DNA of 64,000 nt. It comes from Umbelopsis ramanniana AG (Eukaryota; Mucoromycota; Umbelopsidomycetes; Umbelopsidales; Umbelopsidaceae). Position numbers and translations under genes: made by a program. Shown piece by piece: positions 23,196-35,031 of the stretch. Each line of letters begins with the position of its first letter. Positions within the stretch are counted from its first letter, which is position 1. The stretch is from NCBI RefSeq assembly GCF_025399195.1, contig NW_026252088.1, positions 62,001 through 126,000 on the forward strand. Direction: 5' to 3'. Below the pieces are notes generated by a model, which was given only the letters and a program-made list of their open reading frames with translations, had not been told where the DNA came from and did not search any database.

Positions 23196-26095
23196 TTATC
23201 CGAATCTTTCATGCATTTCTTCAATTGTGTTCAATGTAAGGTGTAGAGATGACAGGGTAGCTTTAGGAAGTGAAAAAATAGGCATTACGGGTTCGTTTGT
23301 GCCAGAAGAGGAAGCACTGCTGACAGAAAGCGTGGATGAGCTAGCATTGGATGAGCTAAGCTGAGGTGGTTCGACAATTTTACGTTTGGTGATAGTTGAG
23401 CGACATAGAGGACTATAACCATGGCGTATTCAGATGAAGTCGTTGTTAGTCTATATAACGCAATTTTTCCAGAGGAATAGTTATATAAAAAAAAACTCAG
23501 GAAAAACTTACCAAGTGCCGAGAATCTTTGCACAAGTTATGCAAAATCCATCGTGACCGCACGGCTGCAGTTGAATACAGTGAGGCTCGGAATAACAGAT
23601 GGTACAGAATATTTGTTCTTTATCCTCTGTTGAACTCGTTGTTTCGGTGTCACTATCACTATCCAGCCAAGCGGCTCGTCCTGAAATTTCGGCCGCCTTT
23701 CGTCCAAGGGAGGAAAGGGGTACTCTAGCACACTTTCGCCCCCGTAGCCGTGTAAGCTTCAAAATGTTACGTTTCAATTCTTCTGACATCGTCTCGCAAG
23801 CATTCATGGGTTGGAACCCGCTCTCTGGTAGCGAAGGAGGATACATCCAAGGACTCTGGCCAAAATTGACGATAACATGCTGATGGCTCGTAAGACTGAT
23901 GGCAGGGTACAAACCGAGACCTTCAACATCTTTGATAGGCTGGCCGTTCTTTCCGTATTTCTGTCTGCGAGCCTTGTTGGTTTCAAAGGCCTGCTTCCGG
24001 GGTTGGTCAAACTCAACCGTAAGGCCATAGTCTTTTCCATTAATAAAGAAAGTACAAAGTCCATTGTCCAGATCTAGGTAAGTGCCAATGACATCTCCTG
24101 GTTTGCATTGTGGTATGCTTGTCGTTGGTGGATAGACCGCGGTACCGTTTGCCTATAATAAAACAAGAGTTTAGTATGAATATTGATTTGCCAAGATGAC
24201 GGCAATTCTTCTTTTTGAGCGATCTATAAAATTTACCCAAATCGTATTTCGGCAGCAATCAAATCCAAAGCCATTCTTTGAGAGCAAAAAGTTAGGTGGG
24301 TGGGCCTGCAATCATGACAGTAGCATAGAAAAATAAGATAATCATCGAAGGCGCACTTACGTTATCATCACCGACACCTAAACCTTCCTCAGGGACAAAG
24401 TGACATCGCTCTGTAGCCCATCCAATTTGCATAATTCCGTCTGTTAGAGCCAAAACCTCATAGTACCATTTTCCGACTTTAACGTTCGCTGTCGCACGCA
24501 CAGACTCAAAGTTCGGATGGTCGTTTCGGAGCTAGATGGGGAATTAAATTTACCACCAAGTTTGGGTATCAGGGCATGACCAAGTTTAATTATAAAAGTT
24601 CTTACCTCTAATCCACATGATCCCATTTTCCATCTAGATGTAGCGTCCAGAGGGTTCATGGTAATGTTAAGGTCGTCCAGATCCCACGCATTGGTTGCCT
24701 AAAGGGAAAAGCAATTTGTCAGATATAAAGATATCGCACACCTAGGAAAATATTGCTGTTCCGTTTTTTTTTTTTTTTAGGATGAGACAAAAAGCAATAA
24801 AATTACCTCCGTAGCATCTTTAATGGGGTTACCGAATGATGTAAGGGAAGTGTCAGTGAGATGATGATGAAAGAAAAGGAGGGTCGACGAAAAGCACTCT
24901 TACCAAATGTGTATGAGAGGGACCACCAAGAACAATGCTCCAACTGACGGTAACCTGTCCATACGGACAAAGCAGCGTCATTCTTAGCACCAGCCTTCTG
25001 TTTTAATTTTTCTGATTGACCATCGAGATCTATACTCGGTAGTGAGAGATTGGATGAAGTAATCCATGACCATTTTTGGAACCGAGAGACTACTTCATTG
25101 ATTCCTTGCAAAGATCCTGCTTGCTGCGATACAGTTTCGCTCAGTGGTGATGTGGAGAAAGGTTCGTTGGCTACCCCATGAGACCTGACAAATTTGTTGA
25201 AATAGTGTAAAGGCATCAACTCGGTGTTGGCGTGCTTGTGCTGTTCGTCTTCTAAATTTAACAGGGACGGCGCTGTCAAATAATATTTCTGTTGACATTC
25301 ATTTATGACGGATCGCAACACATCGGCAATGTCGACGGGACGAGATAAAATAAGAGTCTTGATAGTACCTATGAGAATCACCAGTCATTGGTCGGCTGAA
25401 TCGAAATGAGAATTGAGCGACTCCTATAATACTTACCGGTTAAGGCGAACTTTTCAAGGGCAAGTAGAGCGTAAAGCCGGACGGTCGAGTTTTCCGCTGG
25501 GCTGGATAACATAGCTAACAACTCGTCTCCTATCTCATTATTCCATAGAGAAAAGCACAGATCTCCAGCAAATCGTTCAGCCAAAATGCACCATAATATA
25601 CAAGCGTTCTCCTTGGTTAGCGACTCAGTGGGTGTCTTTTTGGATTTTTGCAATTTCTGCAGTATCATCTCCGAAGCACTGGAGATCGTCGCTTTAGACG
25701 GTAACGCCGCTCGATCAATTATATGATTCAAAAAGGCCATGGATAGTGGATTGCGAGTATCCAAGGTTGACAATATCACAGCAATGAGAGCTTTATATTC
25801 CTTCTCTATAGATGATAACCATGTGTGAGGCAACTATCTACACAACTGCTCTTTACCGATATTAAAATCACTAACCTTCTTGTGATAAAGAGAGGATAGT
25901 CTCCAAGGCGTATGTAAGTTCACTTTCATGTTGAAGTGCTGTGATGTATTCGTTACTCTCTCTCGACTGAATTCCTGTAAGCGAGTTGCCTGCGTTCAAG
26001 TCGTTTGTGGCGGCAATCAAACGTTTCCATGATTGTCGGATAGCTCTCGTCCGATGTAGTCGGGTAAGTATTCTATTAGTGAGGCTGATCACCAT
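23196..26095 (-). CDS. SPRY and RING domain protein, RSPRY1-like E3 ligase
   Basis: ATG 26095 (MVISLTNRILTRLHRTRAIR). The first half is all-helical (25380-26095; for example STVRLYALLALEKFALTG) and resembles the armadillo-like N-terminal region of RSPRY1. The SPRY (B30.2) domain covers about 24060-24700: WDLDDLNITMNPLD, SVRATANVKVGKWYYEVLAL, MQIGWATERCHFVPEEGLGV, then PGDVIGTYLDLDNGLCTFFI. A C-terminal RING follows: CTIC, LQPCGH, CITC. The last intron joins GGCACTTG to TCCTCTATGTCGC, giving CPLC and completing the eight ligands. The Ser-rich tail ends at TAA 23196. The domain order SPRY then RING is that of animal RSPRY1. It is probably a ubiquitin ligase whose SPRY domain selects partners, which is inference from family. 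An upstream exon encoding a signal peptide, as in animals, was not found. Confidence 0.85.
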
Positions 26096-27223
26096 CTCAC
26101 TAAAGAACGATTGTCAAACAATAGAGTAGGAGCGAAAAAGATTAAAAAAGTAAAAAAAAAAGGTTAAGGTAGAATATATTCTATAGCTAGAGGGGATCCG
26201 CGGTAATTAAACAATTTTTTTTTTTTAAAAAAAAAGGGTATGTTTCGACGCGGTGGCATCCCGGGACTCGACTTTATTCGCCCTACCTTACCCAAATTTC
26301 AGTTCCAACCAAAGTATATTTTCGTTGTCATCATGGGTAAAGCTGTATGTCTTGTTGGTGCATAGGAATAGTCATTGAGAGGGGATTTCCGTGACCGTAT
26401 CACATTGGTCACTTTGCTGAAGTAACGAAAAGCACTTTGAGAACCTTGGACAGTTGAGATAGGATGGCCTCTATCATGTACGTCCTGAATTTCTATACCA
26501 AGTTCATGTTCAAACCATCAAGGAGTAACGTTGCTTTGTCACGGAAGAAATTTTTTTCTATATCTCAAGCGTTCATTTCACAAGCAATGATAACAGCGAA
26601 AAATGGGCTTTGTTTGACATGTCACTTGATGTACCAGATTTATGCCACAAGCATTAAGTAGAAATGATTGTGGCTGACTTGGGAAATTTTACAAATTCGT
26701 GCCATGCTTCATCCATTGAACTCAAAAGAAAAGGGGTTCCATGTATATCTGCTCAAAGTCGATAGTTATGCGACACAGTCGTATTCAAGTTCATTCGACC
26801 AACGATGGCTTGTCCGCCTAACCTACTAAGAGAAATAAAGATACGCAATCATGATGGTAATATTGTAGATGTGATTTAAACCATATGTCCTGCTATTGCA
26901 GATAAGAACCCAGGAGGACATTAGCATGTTTAGCATACTGAAAAATCCTTGGTATGATGTTATCCAATTGTGCGCGTGACTTTGGTAAATCATATTCTGG
27001 TATCTTCTGCTCCTTTGTTTAGACATTTTTCAAAATCATTCTACAGGTCTGTTAAGTCAAATGTCTTTTCTATGTTCAAGTCATTAAAATGACAATAAAA
27101 AAATAGATAGGATGCAAATTCAAAGCAAGCTTTCAATATAACTGTAGGAAAGACATCTCTTCCATGGACTATTATTAGAAAAGTAGTTACTATGTACATT
27201 ATGTCGTAAACCTATTCAATTAT
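26096..27223. other. Intergenic, AT-rich, with a promoter-like orphan start
   Basis: About 1.1 kb. Positions 26213-26237 hold a T-run directly followed by an A-run, a potential cruciform or nucleosome-excluding element. From 26240 there is a promoter-like segment (CCCTACCTTACCC at 26281-26293) leading to ATGGGTAAAGCT at 26334 followed by GTATGT. No continuing coding exon was found to 27223. Confidence 0.4.
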
Positions 27224-28421
27224 TTACAATTCTTTACTGTCACTCAAAGCTTGACTGGTATGGGACGCACGATCGTCTATGGAATCAATATCAGCATCAT
27301 ACGGAGATGTACTCCGATGTACATTGAGAAAGTCGTTGGTTTGATCAACGGGAGAATCCGATATGAAATGGATTGTTGGCTCTTGTACTAAAATTTTGAT
27401 GGTGGGGTGATCGGTCGAAGAGTCTTCTGAATGGTCTTGATCAAGCATATGAGGTGGTGGAGCCAAATCTAGGTCAATAACTCGAGACTTTCCTTTCTTG
27501 TCGCCCGGCATTTTCTTCGTCTTCCCCTTCATCAACCTCCGAACACTGTCCCATTGCCTAGAAAGAGTGCCTGGTCCGGTTCCAGCGGTAGAGGTGGAGG
27601 TGAAGGTATCAACTCGTCGAAGAGTGTCATGTTCACCTTTATTTTCACTGATAATCTTATCCATTTTTCCCCAACTCAAGCTATGTCTTCTTTGTTGCTG
27701 GTGCGATCGGTAAGGTGAGATCGAAATGTCAATGTCGTCATGTGCAAAAGAATGCCCAGCTTGCTGCCTTCGCAGCGTTGGATACGGATCTACCATAGTG
27801 GAGAGGCTGGACGCATTTGGCTGTTCATAATAAGTTCGTTTGTAAGTAGGTCTTTCAATATAGTGTCCGGCATCGACGATTTTAGGTTGAGAGGTAAACG
27901 GTGAAGGTATGGAGCTCCAATCTTTCCGACTACGAATGAACAGCACATCAGTTACATATGTAATAATACGTCAAAAGCAATTGAACGGCAATACGTTACA
28001 TTGTTCCAACTTCCGCATTTCTTCTTCCTGATCTTCCTTGGAGCCTCCAATATCTATACTCGTTGTCATCCACTGGCGGACGACGAGGTGTGGTTCGTGC
28101 ATGAGTTTGATCTCCGTCATTCATGCCTTCTTCGCTGTCAAAAACGACCTCCAAATCCATCATGATAGAGTTTCGATCTGCATCCGCAGAACCTCTATGT
28201 GCATTAGGATCCGATCCTGCAGACAATCTACGAGGTGTAGTTGTGGTTTCCGTAGGCAATGACTTCCGTTTGAATCGATTGAGGAACGACGGATGCGGCA
28301 GCTGAATGCCCACATGATTGCGTCGACTTGGTAGTGGCGTGGTCTGTGACCGCTGTGTGCGTTCATTGTTGGTAGGAGAAGTATGCTGTCTATGTAATGA
28401 GGGCCAACGCGAAATAGCCAT
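27224..28421 (-). CDS. Hypothetical disordered phosphoprotein-like protein
   Basis: Exons 28421..28000 and 27929..27224 join in frame (GTAACG...TTCGTAG, 70-bp intron) to 375 residues; ATG 28421. No domain recognised. The sequence is rich in Ser, Thr, Arg and Asp, with many basic-directed phosphorylation-like sites (RRHSLSW, TPRRLS, RFKRKSLP). A basic patch near residue 280 (RRLMKGKTKKMPGDKKGKSR) could bind membrane or nucleic acid. Late segments (PTIKILVQEPTIHFISD) may form strands. The domain-free composition is common for fungal signalling or polarity adaptors, but nothing assigns a role. Confidence 0.62.
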
Positions 28422-29030
28422 CTCATACAGCCACTACAGGCAGAACAATGAGGGGGCGGGAAGCCACGGTAGAAAAAAATAATAGTTCCGATCCGCAATT
28501 TCTCTCCGTTCCTAGCAGAAGCTACGCATCTTACTCTTGAGTAAAATTCTATGGTATTCCCTATGCAAATACATGTAATAATCTGAACCTCACGATCTTA
28601 TGAAAATTACAATCTACAGCATGAGTTTCTGTCTTGTTATGACCATACCTATCATTATTTTTCTGGGTGTCTATCCACATCACAAAACAATAAAAATACC
28701 TGCGGAAGACTCTATTAATCTTGTAGCGAAGTAAATAATATCGATATACACACATAAAAATGAATGGTGGAGGTATATATACATTTTAATGAAAGGTTTG
28801 CTTTTCTATGTACTTCGCCATGCTGTTAGCTGGCAAGATGCTGGCAAGGTCATCGTATGATGTAATCAGTATACAAAGTGTTGCAGGTCCCAAAAACGCA
28901 TGTAAAAATATTATGTATAGCTTCGATTAATCATGGAAATTACTCGTATTTTGGGCCGCATCCTCGCAGACGTCAATTAAGAAATTTGGTGCATGCAGGC
29001 ATGATTGGCTATCAGAACGCCAGCGAATGT
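28422..29030. other. Intergenic region, no gene seen
   Basis: About 610 bp, AT-rich, between two minus-strand genes: 5' leader of the disordered protein gene and 3' flank of the ThrE-family gene. Small open frames lack any family resemblance. Confidence 0.5.
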
Positions 29031-30904
29031 TTACATTGAGACGTAGATGGACCGTCGTTTACTTCTTGGATAAATGATCATGGTGCTCGCAAATAACCCG
29101 ACGGCAATTCCTAATGCAACCACGACCATATGAAGTGCAAAAGCACTGCCGTCCGGATCATCGTCCATTAGCAAATGGTAAGCTCCTCGAACACCTATGC
29201 AAATTGATCAGTTTATGCATAATTTTTTTATTGCGTATAAAATCAACTTACCGATGCCTCCAGGGACTAAAAGAGTAATGCCGCAACTTAGTGGTACCAA
29301 AGGTGGTGTCTTGGTCACCTTGAGAGCAAGATTTGCATATAGGCCAATAGCAAATGCCGAAATACTTGCGGCGATTTGATAATCGCTTATGACCTTGTTG
29401 AGGAAGAAGACGATGACGAAAGCAATAATACTGCAGCAGATCATGGAAGGCCATTGCTTAGCGGAAGCACCAAAAGTCATAGCGATGGATATCGCTAAGA
29501 AAGGTAGAAATGGGATGTAGAACCACTCAGATACCCCAGGCATACAATGGCCGGTAGAGTCTGAGTTGGGATTGATGGTACCGTAAAGGCTGCTTCCAAT
29601 CTGTAGCCCATAACCTAGAATAAATGCATATATGACAGAGTAGACGAATCGTATGGTACCAGCAGCAATCTGTCGTGCAGATAGTTCCATCTGCAAATGC
29701 AACTTGTCAACGACAATTTTTTCCAAATATGGTGCTTGTCCGGTTTAGAACTTACCACTGCGACTGTCATACTGTAGCCTGGGAGAAGAACAATGACAGC
29801 TGAAATAGCAACTTTGGAAAAGCAGACCCACTGAAACAAAGAACGAGATATCAAAGCAACAGCGGCAGAAGCAGAGACTTCGAACACGTTGCTGTACACT
29901 GAATGCTGACTTGCCATGACATTAAGTGCGCCAACTAAAAATCCGAGCACACCAGCGACAGTAGAGTCAGTCCAGGACCCGCCAAACATGACAAGACAAG
30001 CCGTAAAGCTACACATGGTAAAGGCTACTATTGTACCATATGAGCCCCACGTCGGTGGAGAGTTCACAATTTCCTCGAGCTTGAGTAAGCAGTCGCCCAC
30101 ATGTAATTCTGATCGACAAAGGGCATTGGCAACGTCGTCAACGTCGGCCAGTTTTTTTATGTCGTAACCCTGGTGAACTTTAATCAAGACGGTTTGCGAA
30201 TCAATCATTGAGACACCACCAAAAGAAATCATCATTTGTCCAGGAACGTAGGAGAAGGCGGCGTCTACTGAGAGAAATCTTGCGGTTTGTTCTAGAGACG
30301 ATTCCTAGTTTTAATGGCACATTGAGTATCATGATACCATGGACCGGCAAAAAATAATAATTCTAGTTTACAATGGATGCTATCGAAGACTTACTATTCG
30401 ATGACTGGGACAACCGTATCTAACGAGGCACTGGCTCATCAGAGCAATCAATTTTTTCTTGTCTTCCGTGGTATATTGATATGTTGGAGTTGCCAGTTCA
30501 ATTTGAATGTGAGAGTCGTTCGTCGCATTCTGTGGGTTTGAACTGTCATTGACCTTGGGTCTCTTGTTCCAAACTTCCGGGGACATGTTTTGAAAGGCTT
30601 GCTGACTCAAGCGATACAGTCTTTTCAAGGCGCTCCGACTTTTTCCATTGGTGCCGTCTACTTCTATCTCTAGATCGCTTTCCTTCTTTCCGCTTGCGTT
30701 GACATAATAATCTGAAGAACTTTCTGTCAGTGTCAGGTTTCTATCGAGTTTAAGCATCGAGTTTTGTTGAGTGTAGGCTTCTGTCGGCGACTGAATCTGG
30801 GATACCGCTGCTGAGTGGGCTAGTGTGTCTTCAGATGACATATTCATAATGTAGAAATTTTGCTCTTCAGACGATGATGCTGAAGTTTGTGAAGACGACG
30901 ACAT
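29031..30904 (-). CDS. ThrE/Prm10 (DUF1212) family multi-pass membrane protein
   Basis: Family related to bacterial threonine/serine exporters; the yeast member is the pheromone-regulated protein Prm10. ATG 30904 (MSSSSQTSASSSEEQNFYIM) starts about 150 disordered residues. The exon ending HRI joins to ESSLEQTARFLSVDAAFSYV. The conserved DUF1212 block follows (KLIALMSQCLVRYGCPSHR, PGQMMISFGGVSMIDS), then about ten membrane spans: TIVAFTMCSFTACLVMFGGS, VAGVLGFLVGALNV, SAVIVLLPGYSMTVA, SMICCSIIAFVIVFFLNKVI and VPLSCGITLLVPGGIG. The end is MIIYPRSKRRSIYVSM with TAA at 29031. The two halves correspond to the ThrE and ThrE_2 domains. Whether it moves amino acids in fungi is unproven. Exact internal exon limits are approximate. 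Confidence 0.9.
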
Positions 30905-31459
30905 CCTATACTAAGAGTAGAGCAAAGAGAAGATAGTCCGTCTAACAGATTTGTTAGTCAAGAATCTACCTTTCACGAACACAACCAAGGGGCATGTGCC
31001 ATATCGAAATAGGATGATGCCGTATTTGACTTGATTCTAAGATGTATAAACGCTCATTACTTCTCACGCTGCAATATGCGTCCAATTATTTCTACTTTAA
31101 CGAACACACGAAAGAATTGATTGATCTTTTGCATTAGATCACATTGTCCGCAACAATGATTTTGTCGTATGCCGTGCCCAAACTCACAGAAATCCTACGT
31201 AGTTCTTATTTTATTGATTGATACCGTTTAGAATTTAACCTGTTATAAAAACAATCAAACATAGTAGAATGTATCTGTTGTTGAAAGAAAGAAGCTATCG
31301 AGATGACAACATAAAGAAGCAATCCAAATTCCGGAACTACGGTTACAAGCCGGTTCATGACAGAGGGTCAAAACGCGGAGTGGCTTGTGACTTGCCTTCA
31401 AGCTTGGCAAGTCGGGTCGTCTTCGGTCTCAAAGCCCGTTCGTCTGGACATTGTTGTTA
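30905..31459. other. Divergent spacer
   Basis: About 555 bp between the divergent ThrE-family and Zn2Cys6 genes; both promoters must lie here. No additional gene seen. Confidence 0.45.
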
Positions 31460-33505
31460 ATGCCGCCACCTACTGCCAAAAACGCTGCAACTGAAGAGAA
31501 AGGCAAGGCCATAGCGAACAAAGATCTCAGTTGTTTGCGATGTCGAAAAAAGAAAGCAAAGTAAGATTGTGGTCCAAGCTTCAGGCTGCCTGCAACCCAA
31601 CCGTTTTAGGCGCTAACTTCACTTACAGATGCTCAAAGACACGACCAACGTGTGCACGGTGTGCAAGATCTAACCAAGAAGTACGCAAGTTAAACAGGTT
31701 TTTCACAAGGCGATTGCATTCATTTTAAATCCTCTTTCCCGTAGTGTGTGTACCCAGACGCTCCACCCAATTTGACCGACTTATCCCAGACGGTGTTGTC
31801 ATTGTACGATACCCTGAGACACCTGGAAGGCGAAATGCTCAACCAATATATGGAAGAGAGAGAAAATAACGTCAAGAAAGAAGCAGAAGACGACGATGGC
31901 AATAATTTGACATTGATCAGTACTGGCAACAGGAACGTTGGGCCGGCAGAAATAATTTTGTCAAATACCGGAATGGACGATGAAACAATGGATGACGAAC
32001 AAGTATTCGAGGAGAAGTCAGCTTCCTCGTGGTCTTTGTCTTTCACGCATTTGGGACTATCGCTGCAAGCCGCAGTGCATAATGTGTTGGAGCTCGAAAA
32101 CTTTTTAAAAGACATCTCAGGCGGTATATTTAGGGGGTTCGACGCTGCCAGTGCAGACAATTCCGATCACGATTCTTATTCTGATGATGAAGAATTAGAC
32201 GATTCCGAGTACCTTGTAACCATACCGGTTTGTAGATTCTCTAACCTCGTTAGTAATACACTAATTGATCAAGAAATGGATACCGATTTTGGGGATGAAG
32301 AACCTCGATTCACCAACTTACCATTCAACCTATTTCATGAACATACTGATTGGAAGCGCCGTATAGCGCAAAAATATCCTCCTCATGTGGTTCTTTTAGT
32401 AGAGGCCTTAGAATCCTTTATCGTCAAGGACACCCATGAAAAATCGGACAATGGTGCTTCTGACAGCACCACCTCTGAATTTGTCTATTTGGCAGCCGCT
32501 ACCATTATCTTCGCAAGTAATGACGAAGGAAAAAATCCGGCAGATGAAAGAGCCTTAGCCGAACAGTATTGCGTCAGTGCAACCAATATCCTATTTGAGA
32601 ATACATTTTCAGATATCGAAACCAATGAGTGGCTACCCATCATACAAGCCATTCTCGTCCTCGGCTGGTATGAATTTGTATCTAAACGGTGCTTGATCCG
32701 AGCTAGGCAGCTTGTTGTGTTTGCCATTCGAGTATTTCTTATATACCAAAGCCAAAGGAATCCTCCATCGCGAGAGTGGCAGATCGCTGTCATGTCGTTG
32801 GTATACTTGGATGTTCTCTCCTCCGCATGTATGAATAGACGAACCTTGCTCGACGGCGACAATGTTGCAAACATCTCTCGGCAACTATTGGTCAAAACAG
32901 GATCACCAGATGCCCCAGACTACTTTGCGGAATCACTTTATATGGAGTTTCAATCCATTCGCCTTCTTCGCCAAGTCATACGGACTTTCTACGCAGTAGA
33001 CGATAACGAGACGAAAAGAGATCTTGTTGCCAAAGTGGATGTGGATGAAGTCTTGAACTTGGTGAAAGACGTTGAAAAGTGGGAGACTGACCTATCCTCA
33101 TGGGCGTTGTTCGACTCTGATGAAGAATTGGCTAGTTTGGACGACGAACTGAGTACCATTAAAGCAAGATGCAAGCTTCATGCCCACGCTCTGCACAATG
33201 TCGTCAAGGTCCTCCTATTTAGACCATTTTGCACCGACTTTCAGCGATATGAAGATCAGAATGACGAGGCCGACGATACTAGATTTGATCAGACACACAC
33301 TCATACCACCTTTCTTGACTTATCGCTAGAGTCTGCTATGAAAATCGCCCGATGCTATAGAGTCTTAAGCACGGATGACTTCATTCTGGTTATTGGCAAG
33401 TCGCTTGTAGAAGATGTCATTGCTCGCGTACAAAGGGCATTCGAAAGCGACGAAGATATGATGCGCTCAATCAAGTTACTACAAAATACTTTATCTACCC
33501 ATTAA
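31460..33505 (+). CDS. Zn2Cys6 binuclear-cluster transcription factor
   Basis: Fungal Gal4-type DNA-binding regulator. Exons 31460..31560, 31629..31680 and 31745..33505 join to 637 residues; ATG 31460. The six zinc ligands are Cys25, 28, 35, 42, 45 and 52 (CLRC, RKKKAKC, PTC, ARC, QEC), and they are spread over three exons. A linker with a short helix (LTDLSQTVLSLYDTLRHLEG) follows at about 60-80, where many members dimerise. Then come two acidic disordered blocks (KKEAEDDDGN; DNSDHDSYSDDEELDDSEY) suited to activation. The remaining 450 residues are helical, in the position of the fungal-specific transcription-factor domain, but I see no clear signature of it. Target genes are unknown. Confidence 0.9.
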
Positions 33506-34433
33506 CCTTGATGCTATCTATTATTTTGAGCATATGGTCATTGCAGTAAGACTGTAGTGACCAGTTCTCCAAAGCAAAAATGGATTTAATAGAATCTAAT
33601 CTCAGAATATGTGAATAGACTTGTACCATATACGTTAATTACACTTCGGATTGCAAGGGAAAAATTGTCCCGTAATAAAAATGAATAGTATCTGTTGTTA
33701 ACAAAACATATCACAGGATCGATATTCCTTGCTAGCATTATGACCTAAGCGCTTTTCAGCTATACTTACTTAGCATTTATGACCGTGGAGTGCGTTATAG
33801 ACTCTAGTTTTTTTTTAACACCTCTTAAATGTGCTGCCAGAAATCAACTGACAACACCTTATCTTTTAGCTTATTGCGGCATAATGTTAAAATAATGCCA
33901 AGAAGTACCTTGCATTAACTTTAGAGAAAAGAATAATATGTGTTACCCATAAGATGGCGCTCTCAGTCAGTAGCGTTATAGTATAGCGTTATCTCTAAGA
34001 AAGGGGGGAGATTCAGCATCACAGCAGGGAGAACATCCAGACTCAATTTTAAACGGCGCCGAACCACAACACCCCCCTTCAATTTGCTTGTTCTTGCCCT
34101 TCATCTCTTTTGACTCTGCGTTAAAGGTGAGTTCAACATCCATATGATTTCTTTTGAAAGTCCTGCTGTATGCACACCATATTGGCAAAAACCAAAACGA
34201 CGTGAATCGAAAGATCGATGGGAAGAGTTTGAATTATTCTCTACCGTGAGCGATCCACGCATGTCCCACACGGATCTTATCGGCGAGGAACGCGTATATT
34301 ATCTTTCGACCTTACAGTCGAACACTATATTGCTTGACCCAGCTTGACAACATACTTCGTGAGGTTTCCATAAAAAACTCAGCAAAAGTTTAGTGATTGA
34401 CACTGTGATTCCCAATAGACATCAAGGCACATT
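33506..34433. other. Intergenic region with a weak Cys-rich small ORF on the minus strand
   Basis: About 930 bp. 3' flank of the Zn2Cys6 gene, then AT-rich sequence, then a GC-richer patch (34010-34120). On the minus strand 34143..33976 encodes 55 residues containing GGCCGSAPFKIESGCSPCCD. It has no supporting context, so it is described as a finding rather than a gene. Confidence 0.4.
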
Positions 34434-34829
34434 ATGGCGGAGACAAAGGCAATCATTAAGAGTGCTGACATGAGTGAGGAGATGCAGCAAGAGGCTGTTG
34501 ACTGCGGTACCCAAGCTTTGGAGAAGTACAATATTGAAAAAGATATTGCTGCTCATATCAAGCGCGAATTCGACAAGAAATATGGTGAGAAGACCTCACT
34601 TCAATGCATCTAAACCCACAGAAAATAGTTCTAATGTATGCAATTTGTAGGCCCAACTTGGCATTGTGTTGTTGGCCGAAACTTTGGAAGCTTTGTGACC
34701 CACGGTACGTAACTATGATGACACCTAAAATATATATACAAGTACACTAATTGATTTGTTTCAGAGTCCAAACACTTCATCTACTTTTATCATGGCCAGA
34801 TTGCAGTTCTCCTGTTCAAATCAGCATAA
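34434..34829 (+). CDS. Dynein light chain LC8
   Basis: LC8/DYNLL is a dimeric hub that binds short linear motifs and belongs to cytoplasmic dynein; in fungi it is also found with other cargo and nuclear-pore proteins. Exons 34434..34584, 34651..34704 and 34765..34829 join to exactly 89 residues, the canonical family length. Sequence identity is very high throughout: [57 protein letters not shown] and [20 protein letters not shown]. Introns of 66 and 60 bp interrupt glycine/histidine positions with clean GTGAGA and GTACGT donors. The stop is TAA at 34829. Confidence 0.97.
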
Positions 34830-35031
34830 TATCAATCAATTGTAATGGCAGTAGTTAAAATCAATAAAAAAGTTGATGATTGAAGATCAAGGCTGTTTTG
34901 CTATGATTTTAATTATAATTTTTTTTTTTCAATGCAGTAATTTTTTTTTAAAAGCCAACACTGTAATTATCCAAGTTTCAAAACGCTTTCCTTCGTTTTC
35001 TCCCCCTCAGCTTATCTTCACAATCAGCAAA

